From: Streptomyces sp. ISL-12
GTDB lineage: Bacteria > Actinomycetota > Actinomycetes > Streptomycetales > Streptomycetaceae
NCBI RefSeq assembly: GCF_018614415.1
Contig: NZ_JAGGOO010000131.1
Location: 1 to 37,547, forward strand
Reading direction: 5' to 3'
DNA length: 37,547 nt
Shown one piece after another: positions 30,817-37,547 of the stretch. The notes beneath the pieces were generated by a model, which worked only from the letters and a program-made list of their open reading frames with translations, searched no databases and was not told where the DNA came from. The position numbers were made by a program, and so were the translations under genes. The first letter of the stretch is position 1, and each line of letters starts with the position of its first letter.

Positions 30817-31652
30817 GCCGCACGGACGCCGCCCGCGGACCCGCTGGCGTCCGGGAGACCGCCGGTGCCCGGGAATCCACCGACGCCCTCGGAACCGCCG
30901 GCGTCCGGGCCACGGCCCGCGTCCACGCCCGACGCGACGGACGGGGCGGTACCGCGTTGCCGGTGCTCGACGGTGAGGGACCCCTCGCGCCACGCCGGAC
31001 CCGGTCCGTCGGGACCGAGGCGCGGGTGACGCTGGTCGGCGCGATGAGCGGACCGCTCGGCGGGGACCGCCTCACCGTCGAGGCGGACGTCGGCGAGGGC
31101 GCCCGGCTGCGCGTCGGATCGGCGGCGGCCACCATCGCGCTGCCCGGCCAGACCAAGGACGAGGCCCGCTACGTCGTCCGCCTCACCGTCGCCGACGGCG
31201 GCGAACTGTACTGGCTGCCCGAGCAGTTGATCGCCGCCCGCGGCAGCGACCTGTACGTCACCACCCGGGCCGACCTCGCCGCCGGCGCCCGGCTGGTGCT
31301 GCGCGAGGAACAGGTGCTCGGCCGCGCCGGTGAGGAACCGGGGCGGCTCACCAGCCGGCTGACGGTGCGGATCGCGGGCCGGTGCGTCCTCGACCAGGAA
31401 CTGTCCTGCGGCCCCGGCGCCCCCGGCGGCTGGGACGGCCCCGCGGTGCTGGCGGGACATCGCGCCGTCGGGCAAGCCGTCGTCGTACGGCCGGAGTTCG
31501 CCCAGTCGCCGCCGTCGGCCCGGACGGCCGGGGAGGGGGCGGCCGTGCTGCCGCTGGCCGGGCCGGCCGTCCTCGTCACCGCGGTGGCCCCCGACGCGCT
31601 GCGCCTGCGCCGGCTGCTGGACGAGGCGCTGGCCGGCCTCGACGGGGACTGA
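30813..31652 (+). CDS. ureD: Urease accessory protein UreD
   Basis: A 279-residue UreD/UreH chaperone on which UreF and UreG assemble at apo-urease. GTG 30813 overlaps the ureG stop by 4 bp (GTGA). The first about 35 residues are a loose Thr/Ala/Arg-rich extension. The beta-rich core follows: ARVTLVGAMSGPLGGDRLTVEADVGEGARLRVGSAAATIALPG, GGELYWLPEQLIAARGSDLYVTTRADLAAGARLVLREEQVLGRAGEEPG. It is the last ure gene. No ureE is present, which is usual for actinobacterial ureABCFGD operons. Confidence 0.92.
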
Positions 31653-31748
31653 GGACCGTACTCCGCCGATCGAACGGGTGGCGCCGTTTATCGGATTGGC
31701 AAAGAAGTCGGGTCGGCCCTGTCCTCAGGGAACCCACAGCCGAGAGGA

Positions 31749-31781
31749 TCCCCGTACCAATCGCAAGGATGTACGGGGAGG
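31749..31781 (+). promoter_or_regulatory. Hairpin overlapping the tap ribosome site
   Basis: TCCCCGTAC (31749-31757) pairs perfectly with GTACGGGGA (31771-31779) over a 13-nt loop. The ribosome site GGGGAGG occupies 31775-31781, so five of its seven bases are in the stem. The folded message should hide the site from ribosomes, a possible translational switch for the secreted peptidase. Confidence 0.5.
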
Positions 31782-31786
31782 TCCAC

Positions 31787-33394
31787 TTGAGGATGAGACG
31801 ACTGAAGGGGAGCACGGCCGCGCTCGGCACCGCCGGGTTGCTGGTCTCCGGGTTGCTGACGGCCGGAGCCGTCACCGCGCCCGCGGCCGACGCCAGTCCG
31901 GCCGCCCGGCACGGGAACACCCAGGACCGGCAGGCGTACGGCGCCGCCGTCGCCGCGGCCCGCGCCGCCAAGGCCGGGATCGACTGGCAGGACTGCCCCG
32001 CCGACTGGAGCCTGCCCGCGCCGATCCAGTGCGGCTACGTCACCGTCCCGCTCGACTACGCCAAGCCGTACGGCAAGCAGATCAAGCTCGCCGTCGACCG
32101 CATCGGCAACACCGGCACGAAGGCCCAGCGCCAGGGTGCCCTCATCTACAACCCCGGCGGCCCCGGCGGCTCGGGCCTGCGCTTCCCGGCCCGCGTGACC
32201 GCCAAGAACGCGATCTGGGCGAAGACGGCCGAGGCGTACGACTTCGTGGGCTTCGACCCGCGCGGCGTCGGCAAGTCGACGCCGATCTCCTGCGTCGACC
32301 CGCAGGAGTTCGTCAAGGCCCCCAAGGCCGACCCGGTCCCCGACTCCGAGGCCGACAAGCGCGCCCAGCGCAAGCTGGCCCGCGAGTACGCCGAGGGCTG
32401 CGCCGAGCGCAGCGGCGAGATGCTGCCGCACATGACCACCCCGAACACCGCGCGCGACCTGGACGTCATCCGCGCGGCCCTCGGCGAGAAGAAGCTCAAC
32501 TACCTCGGTGTCTCCTACGGCACCTACCTCGGCGCCGTCTACGGCACCCTCTTCCCGGACCACGTCCGCCGCATGGTCGTCGACAGCGTCGTGAACCCCT
32601 CCCGGGAGAAGATCTGGTACCAGGCCAACCTGGACCAGGACGTCGCCTTCGAGACCCGCTGGAAGGACTGGCAGGACTGGGTCGCGAAGAACGACGCGAC
32701 GTACCACCTCGGCGACACCCGCGCCGAGGTCCAGGCCCAGTGGCTGAAGCTGCGCGCCACCGCCAAGGAGAACCCGATCGGCGGGGTCGTCGGCCCGGCC
32801 GAACTGCTCGGCTTCTTCCAGAGCGCCCCGTACTACGACTCCGCCTGGGCGTCCGTCGCCTCGGTGTTCAGCGCGTACGTCGCCGGCGACACCCAGGCCC
32901 TGGTCGACGCCGCCGCCCCGGACATGTCCGACACCGCGGGCAACGCCTCCTCGGAGAACGGCAACGCCGTCTACACGGCCGTCGAGTGCGCCGACGCCAA
33001 GTGGCCCACCGACTGGAAGACCTGGGACCGGGACAACACCCGCCTGCACGAGGACTATCCGTTCCTCACCTGGTCCAACGCCTGGATGAACCTGCCCTGC
33101 GCCACCTGGCCCACCCAGCAGAACACCCCGGTGAACGTGAAGACCGGCAAGGGCCTGCCGCCCGTGCTGATCGTCCAGGCGGAGCGGGACGCGGCCACCC
33201 CGTACGAGGGCGCCGTCGAACTGCACCAGCGGTTCAAGGGCTCCCGGCTGATCACCGAGCGGGACGCCGGTTCGCACGGCGTCACCGGTCTGACCAACCC
33301 CTGCGTCAACGACCGCGTCGACACCTACCTGCTCACCGGCAAGGTGGACGCCCGCGACGTGACCTGCGCCCCGCACGCCACGCCGAAGCCGTAA
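31787..33394 (+). CDS. tap: Secreted tripeptidyl aminopeptidase (alpha/beta hydrolase)
   Basis: A precursor of about 535 residues. A signal peptide (RRLKG, then a hydrophobic core to about 28, likely cleavage after APAADA) leads to an alpha/beta-hydrolase fold with a TAP-like C-terminal domain. The oxyanion region is YNPGGPGGSG, the nucleophile is Ser of GVSYGTYLG (about residue 241), the Asp is in QAERDAATP and the His in RDAGSHGVTG. It closely resembles the Streptomyces lividans Tap enzyme, which cuts tripeptides from protein N-termini outside the cell. TTG 31787 is preferred because GGGGAGG lies 5 nt before it; ATG 31793 is 11 nt away. Confidence 0.92.
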   Translation: MRMRRLKGSTAALGTAGLLVSGLLTAGAVTAPAADASPAARHGNTQDRQAYGAAVAAARAAKAGIDWQDCPADWSLPAPIQCGYVTVPLDYAKPYGKQIKLAVDRIGNTGTKAQRQGALIYNPGGPGGSGLRFPARVTAKNAIWAKTAEAYDFVGFDPRGVGKSTPISCVDPQEFVKAPKADPVPDSEADKRAQRKLAREYAEGCAERSGEMLPHMTTPNTARDLDVIRAALGEKKLNYLGVSYGTYLGAVYGTLFPDHVRRMVVDSVVNPSREKIWYQANLDQDVAFETRWKDWQDWVAKNDATYHLGDTRAEVQAQWLKLRATAKENPIGGVVGPAELLGFFQSAPYYDSAWASVASVFSAYVAGDTQALVDAAAPDMSDTAGNASSENGNAVYTAVECADAKWPTDWKTWDRDNTRLHEDYPFLTWSNAWMNLPCATWPTQQNTPVNVKTGKGLPPVLIVQAERDAATPYEGAVELHQRFKGSRLITERDAGSHGVTGLTNPCVNDRVDTYLLTGKVDARDVTCAPHATPKP

Positions 33395-33406
33395 CCCGTC
33401 AGGGTC

Positions 33407-33440
33407 AGGGGCGGCCGGTGCTCATCCGGCCGCCCCTTTC
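33407..33440. terminator. Bidirectional terminator after tap
   Basis: AGGGGCGGCCGG (33407-33418) pairs with CCGGCCGCCCCT (33426-33437) over a 7-nt loop, and TTTC follows on the plus strand. It separates tap from the convergent epimerase gene, whose stop is at 33441-33443. Confidence 0.85.
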
Positions 33441-34478
33441 TCATGCCCGGCGCCCCGCCGGCCAGGCGTCCTCCGCCGCGTAGTCGAAGAGGTCCCCGTA
33501 GTTCCGGGCCATCTTCGGGTACGCCTCCCGCCAGTCCCGTCCCCCGGCCAGCCGCTCCGCGATGAAGGCGACGGTCTCCGGCAGCGACTCGGCGTACCGG
33601 GTCACCGGCCGGTAGCCCAGCTCCCGCTCCGCCGCGCCCATGCCGCACACCACCGGCGCCGGCACCGACCAGGGCGTGTCGCCCACCCGGGGCGCGGGCG
33701 GAGGCCCGTCCACCAGGACGTCCTCCACCGCCACGCCCATCACCGCGTCGATCGCCGCAGCGATCTCGGCCACCGTCGGCGCGTCCGGGTCCACGGCGTT
33801 GAGCACCCGGCTGCCCGGCCGGGCGGCGGCCAGCCGGATCACCTCGGCGACGTTGCGCACCCCCGCCGGATGGAAGCGGCTCGCGCCCCCGTACGCCAGG
33901 ACGCGGCGGCGCCGCCCGTCGAGGTTGCGCTTGACGAAGTACAGCTCACGGGGCGTACGGCAGTACGGCCCGTGGACCGCGCCCGCCCGTACCAGCGTCA
34001 CCGGCAACCGGTCGCCCGCGGCCAGCAGTTCCCGCTCCAGCGCCGCTTTGCGGGTGCTGTAGGTGGCGTCGCCCGGCCGGACGGTGCGCTGCTCCTCGGT
34101 GAGCGGCACCGGATACTCGGGGAAGCCGCCGGGCTCCTCCTGGGTGTCGAAGTTGCGGCCCTTGTCGTCCTCGTACACCGACACGCTGGAGAGCACCACC
34201 GCCGAGCCGATCCGCCCGGCGAGCGAGGTCAACTGCCGCGCGTGTGCCGGACCGAACGCCACCGCGTCCACCAGGACGTCGCAGCCGTCACCGACCGCGG
34301 CGGCCAGGGCCCCGTCGTCCTCCCGGTCGGCCCGCACGACCCGTACGTCCTCGGGCCACTCCGCGTCCCGTCCGCCGCCGCGCGAGACGGCGGTCACCTC
34401 CCAGCCGTCCCGGGCCAGCGCACCCACCGCCGGCCGCCCGATCTGTCCCGTCGCCCCGATCACCACAGCACGTCTCAT
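33441..34478 (-). CDS. NAD-dependent epimerase/dehydratase family protein
   Basis: A 345-residue extended-SDR-like protein. The nucleotide loop is VIGATGQIGRPAVG. The active-site equivalent Ser lies in VVLSSVSVYEDDKG, and YSTRKAALERELL supplies the Tyr-x3-Lys pair. Downstream parts (VTLVRAGAVHGPYCRTPRELYFVKRNLDG, FHPAGVRNVAEVIRLAA, RVLNAVDPDAPTVAEIAAAID) fit the reductase/epimerase group that acts on sugar nucleotides or isoflavone-like compounds; the substrate is unknown. The open frame extends to 34820 but ATG 34478 begins the Rossmann fold. TACGGT lies 6 nt before it, so it is probably leaderless. Confidence 0.9.
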   Translation of the reverse strand: MRRAVVIGATGQIGRPAVGALARDGWEVTAVSRGGGRDAEWPEDVRVVRADREDDGALAAAVGDGCDVLVDAVAFGPAHARQLTSLAGRIGSAVVLSSVSVYEDDKGRNFDTQEEPGGFPEYPVPLTEEQRTVRPGDATYSTRKAALERELLAAGDRLPVTLVRAGAVHGPYCRTPRELYFVKRNLDGRRRRVLAYGGASRFHPAGVRNVAEVIRLAAARPGSRVLNAVDPDAPTVAEIAAAIDAVMGVAVEDVLVDGPPPAPRVGDTPWSVPAPVVCGMGAAERELGYRPVTRYAESLPETVAFIAERLAGGRDWREAYPKMARNYGDLFDYAAEDAWPAGRRA

Positions 34479-34484
34479 ACCGGG

Positions 34485-34490
34485 ACCGTA
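34485..34490 (-). promoter_or_regulatory. Candidate -10 for leaderless epimerase-like gene
   Basis: TACGGT on the minus strand fits TAnnnT and is followed by 6 nt and then the ATG at 34478, placing the transcription start on the start codon. No ribosome site is present. The 9 bases upstream of the N8 do not fit the PafBC box. Confidence 0.4.
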
Positions 34491-34540
34491 GGCGCGCGGA
34501 ACCCCTCCCGTCGTGCGTGTCTGCCGAGGGCAGAGGGACG

Positions 34541-35263
34541 CTAACCGAGCGGCATCCGGGGGAACCGGCGCCCCCGCGCGGCCTTCTTCTCCTCCTCGGC
34601 CTTGACGTCGGCGGCGTACCGGTCGACGTACTCCTGCCCGGACAGCGCCATGATCGCGTACATGATCTCGTCGGTGACGGCCCGCAGGACCGTCTTCTCG
34701 TGCTCCATGCCGGCGTAGCGGGAGAAGTCCAGGGGCGCGCCGAAGCGGATCGCCACCGGGCGGACGCGGGGCAGGCGCCGGCCCGGCGGCTGCGCCTCGA
34801 AGGTGCCGATCATCGCGCACGGCACCACCGGCACACCCGCCGTCAGCGCCATCACCGCGACCCCGACCTTGCCCTTGTAGAGCCGTCCGTCGTGCGAGCG
34901 GGTTCCCTCCGGGTAGATGCCGAGCAGTTCGTCCCGGCCGAGCACGCCGAGCCCCTCCCGGATCGCGGCCCGGCCCGCCTCCTTGCCGGAGCGGTCCACC
35001 GGGATCTGCCCGGCACTGCGGAAGAAGGCCGCGGTCAGCCGCCCCTTGAGGCCGGGGCCGGTGAAGTACTCGGCCTTGGCGAGGAACGTGATCCGGCGCC
35101 TCAGCACGGCGGGCATCAGGAAGTGGTCCGAGAACGACAGGTGATTGCCGGCGACGATGGCCGCCCCCGACGGCGGCACATGGTCCAGACCCTCGATCCG
35201 GGGGCGGAAGACCAGTCTCAGCAGCGGTCCCAGCAGTACGTACTTGAGCAGGTGGTAGAACAC
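34541..35263 (-). CDS. 1-acyl-sn-glycerol-3-phosphate acyltransferase (PlsC)
   Basis: A 240-residue membrane-associated acyltransferase of phospholipid synthesis. The catalytic NHLSFSDH (HX4D) and the YPEGTRSHDG block are intact, with FLAKAEYFTGPGLKGRL and VPVVPCAMIGTFEAQPPG between and after them. The N-terminal YHLLKYVLLGPLLRLVF is a membrane helix. GTG 35263 has GAGGGG 6 nt upstream; the frame continues far upstream without coding evidence. The C-terminus is a Lys/Arg-rich tail. It is divergent from the ABC exporter with 168 bp between them. Confidence 0.93.
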   Translation of the reverse strand: MFYHLLKYVLLGPLLRLVFRPRIEGLDHVPPSGAAIVAGNHLSFSDHFLMPAVLRRRITFLAKAEYFTGPGLKGRLTAAFFRSAGQIPVDRSGKEAGRAAIREGLGVLGRDELLGIYPEGTRSHDGRLYKGKVGVAVMALTAGVPVVPCAMIGTFEAQPPGRRLPRVRPVAIRFGAPLDFSRYAGMEHEKTVLRAVTDEIMYAIMALSGQEYVDRYAADVKAEEEKKAARGRRFPRMPLG

Positions 35264-35431
35264 GGCTCGCCCCTCACTCCAACCGGATCCGTCATGCTGA
35301 CAGCCGACCGCACCGCCTGAACAGCCCGCGGGTCCCCACGGCGTGTCCGGTTCTGGCCCGTCCGCCGTAAATGCCTGGACTGGTGGCCTCTCCCGCCGGG
35401 AAACTTCCGAGTTCCGACCTTCGGGAGTGTG

Positions 35432-37333
35432 ATGGGAACAGAAGATTCGCGGCCACCGACGCCGGGCAGGAGCGCGGTCGTCCTGGCGCTGCGCCACTAC
35501 GGCAGGGAACTGCTGAGACTGCGGCGGCTGAGCCTGCCCGCCCTGCTGCTGCCGGCCGTCGGCAACATCGGCATCCGCTACGTCGCCCCCCTGCTCATCG
35601 CCAAACTGGCGGGGCAGGCCGCCGGGGACGGCGGCCTCACCCTCGCGACGGCGCTGCCGTACGTGCTGGCCTTCGGCGTGACACTGCTGGTCGCCGAGGC
35701 CGTGTGGCGGATCGGGCAGCACTGTCTGAACCGCGTGGACGCCCTCGGCATGGAACACCTGTACGTCACCGGGATGGACGAACTCCTCGCCAAGGACGCG
35801 GCGTTCTTCCACGACAACTTCGCCGGGTCCCTGACCAAGCGGGTGCTGAGCTTCGGCAAGCGCTTCGAGGACTTCGTCGACACGGTGACGTACCGGATCG
35901 TGGGCAGCCTCGTCCCGCTGGTGTTCGGTGCCGTGGTGCTGTGGCGCTACGAACCGATGCTCGTCGCCGGCCTGCTGCTGATGATCGCGCTGACCGTGCT
36001 GGGCGCGACCCCCCTGATCCGCCGCCGGCAGAAGCTCGTCAACGACCGGGAGGCGGCGCTCGCCCGGGTCTCCGGGCACGTCGCCGACAGCCTGGCGAAC
36101 ATGGAGACCATCCGGGCGTTCGCGGCGGAGCGGCGGGAGGCCGACGAACACCGCCGCCGGGTCGCGGAGTCCCGGCGCCTGACGCTCAAGTCGTGGGACT
36201 ACGGCAATCTGCGCGTCGACACCCTGGTCGCCCCGATGTCCGTACTGACCAACGTGCTGGGCCTGTTCGTCGCCATCGCCTTCGGCGGCCCGGGCCTCGG
36301 GGTCGAGGAGATCGTCGTCGCCTTCACCTACTACTCCAACGCCACCCAGATCATGTTCGAGTTCAACCAGATCTACCGGCGGCTGGAGAGCTCCATGACC
36401 GAGGCCGCGCAGTTCACGGAGCTGCTCCTCGACCCGCCCACCGTGCTGGACGTGGCGGTGCCCGAACCGATCGCGCCGCGCGACAGCGGCGTCCGCTTCG
36501 AGGCGGTGACCTTCGCGCACGCCGGAGCCAAGCCGATCTTCGAAGGCCTCGACCTGGACGTGCCCGGCGGTGCGCGGATCGGCCTGGTCGGCAGGTCCGG
36601 CGGCGGCAAGACCACCCTCACCCGGCTGCTGCTGCGGATGTCGGACGTCGACGGCGGACGCATCCTGATCGGCGGTCAGGACATCAGCGCGCTGCGCCAG
36701 ACCGACCTGCGCTCACTGATCGCCTACGTCCCGCAGGAACCCGCCATGTTCCACCGCAGCCTGCGGGACAACATCGCCTTCGCCCGGCCCGGCGCCACCG
36801 ACGAGGAGATCCACGCGGCGGCGAGGGCCGCGCACGTCACGGAGTTCGCCGACCAGCTCCCCGACGGCTTCGCCACCCTGGTGGGGGAGCGGGGCGTGAA
36901 GCTCTCGGGCGGCCAGCGCCAGCGGGTCGCCCTGGCCCGGGCCATCCTGCGTGACGCCCCGATCCTGCTGCTCGACGAGGCGACCAGCGCGCTGGACTCG
37001 GAGAGCGAGATCCTGGTCCAGGACGCCCTGTGGCGGCTGATGGAGGGACGTACGGCCCTCGTGGTCGCCCACCGGCTGTCCACGGTCGCCGGCATGGACC
37101 GTCTCGTCGTCCTCGACCGGGGCAGCGTCGTCGAGCAGGGCACCCACGAGGAGCTGCTCGCCGCGGACGGTGCCTACGCCCGGCTGTGGCAGCACCAGTC
37201 CGGCGGCTTCCTCGCGGAGAACGTCGAGCCGGTGCCGGGGGACGGTCCCCCGGGGGCGGGTCTCGCCGGGCTGCCGGAGCCGGCCGGGCCGCCCGCGCAC
37301 GCGACGGACCGGTCCGCCGCGACGAGGCGGTGA
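35432..37333 (+). CDS. ABC exporter (fused membrane and ATPase domains)
   Basis: A 633-residue half-transporter. The membrane domain (about 25-330) has six hydrophobic stretches, and the C-terminal ATPase has Walker A GRSGGGKTT, Q-loop AYVPQEPAMF, signature LSGGQRQRVALARA, Walker B ILLLDEATSALDS and switch VVAHRLS. It should dimerise and export a lipid, peptide or drug. ATG 35432 has GGGAG 4 nt upstream; GTG 35429 is only 1 nt away. The last about 40 residues are a Pro/Gly-rich tail. The substrate is unknown; being divergent from a plsC gene may hint at lipids. Confidence 0.93.
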   Translation: MGTEDSRPPTPGRSAVVLALRHYGRELLRLRRLSLPALLLPAVGNIGIRYVAPLLIAKLAGQAAGDGGLTLATALPYVLAFGVTLLVAEAVWRIGQHCLNRVDALGMEHLYVTGMDELLAKDAAFFHDNFAGSLTKRVLSFGKRFEDFVDTVTYRIVGSLVPLVFGAVVLWRYEPMLVAGLLLMIALTVLGATPLIRRRQKLVNDREAALARVSGHVADSLANMETIRAFAAERREADEHRRRVAESRRLTLKSWDYGNLRVDTLVAPMSVLTNVLGLFVAIAFGGPGLGVEEIVVAFTYYSNATQIMFEFNQIYRRLESSMTEAAQFTELLLDPPTVLDVAVPEPIAPRDSGVRFEAVTFAHAGAKPIFEGLDLDVPGGARIGLVGRSGGGKTTLTRLLLRMSDVDGGRILIGGQDISALRQTDLRSLIAYVPQEPAMFHRSLRDNIAFARPGATDEEIHAAARAAHVTEFADQLPDGFATLVGERGVKLSGGQRQRVALARAILRDAPILLLDEATSALDSESEILVQDALWRLMEGRTALVVAHRLSTVAGMDRLVVLDRGSVVEQGTHEELLAADGAYARLWQHQSGGFLAENVEPVPGDGPPGAGLAGLPEPAGPPAHATDRSAATRR

Positions 37334-37547
37334 CGGGCGGCCTCGGCACCGGCTGACCCGGGCCTCGGGTCCGGGTGCCGGGGCCGGGGCCGGGCAACAG
37401 ACGGTGTTCCGTCACTGAACCGGTCCCTGAACCCGCCCCCTAGGGCCTGTCGTTTGGATCAGGACGCAGGACACCGGCGGGACTTGTCCATGCCGGTGAG
37501 CGGGGTCTGGTGCGTGCAGCTGCAAGGCGGAGGAGGGAGTCGACGCG
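37334..37547. mobile_element. Window edge with a possible IS end
   Basis: No gene is seen after the ABC exporter. CTAG (37440-37443) is followed by GGCCTGTCGTTTGGATC (37444-37460), an end-like sequence I associate with Streptomyces IS5-type elements, which favour CTAG-like targets. The other end and any transposase would be beyond the window, so this is a weak call. Confidence 0.3.

Noticed and set aside
31678..33483. A 601-codon plus-strand frame overlapping tap
   Set aside because: Another frame of tap with extreme Arg/Pro content; the tap frame has the signal peptide and catalytic motifs.
34541..36520. A 659-codon reading of the PlsC gene
   Set aside because: The first 420 codons are antisense to the ABC exporter; GTG 35263 with its ribosome site is the real start.

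Overview
The window is a 37.5 kb piece of a very GC-rich actinobacterial chromosome, almost certainly Streptomyces. The codon use is strongly GC3-biased, and there are LLM/F420 flavoproteins, an XRE/DUF397/anti-sigma-like ATPase trio, a MmyB-like regulator, a c-di-AMP riboswitch before an NlpC/P60 gene, and a secreted tripeptidyl aminopeptidase beside a ureABCFGD operon. From memory the order of ure, tap, bio and purB genes resembles the S. coelicolor core chromosome; no alignment was run.

Layout. (1) 0.2-5.1 kb: a ROK regulator, a histidine kinase/response regulator pair, and a divergent ABC transporter (ATPase plus permease). The kinase operon, and a small unknown gene at 5.1 kb, each have a promoter resembling the PafBC/RecA-NDp DNA-damage motif, with the start codon where transcription should begin. 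(2) 5.6-7.6 kb: mug and purB, both on the minus strand; the mug 3' end lies inside a hexamer repeat. (3) 7.6-12.6 kb: an accessory-looking stretch with an isolated unknown gene, then an aldo-keto reductase, an SDR and a MmyB-like regulator, bordered by an IS5-type transposase remnant. (4) 12.8-18.8 kb: minus-strand housekeeping genes: an SGNH hydrolase, two coupled CNNM/CBS proteins, a repeat-rich small ORF, a GNAT, an LLM oxidoreductase and a methyltransferase. (5) 19.1-23.6 kb: biotin synthesis, with bioB-bioA-bioD on minus and bioF divergent on plus. (6) 23.6-25.4 kb: the XRE/DUF397/ATPase trio. (7) 25.8-26.5 kb: a secreted NlpC/P60 hydrolase behind a c-di-AMP riboswitch. (8) 26.9-31.7 kb: a complete urease operon (ureABCFGD, no ureE) with a candidate GlnR box. 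(9) 31.8-37.3 kb: tripeptidyl aminopeptidase, an NAD-dependent epimerase-like protein, a PlsC acyltransferase and an ABC exporter, then a possible mobile-element end at the window edge.

The most unusual features are regulatory and repetitive. They include two PafBC-type leaderless promoters, a riboswitch whose 3' strand could mask the ribosome site, a hairpin over the tap ribosome site, a triplicated bioD 3' end, an in-frame 30-bp repeat inside bioF, and a frame-preserving repeat ORF coupled to a CNNM gene. No CRISPR array, tRNA or rRNA was seen.
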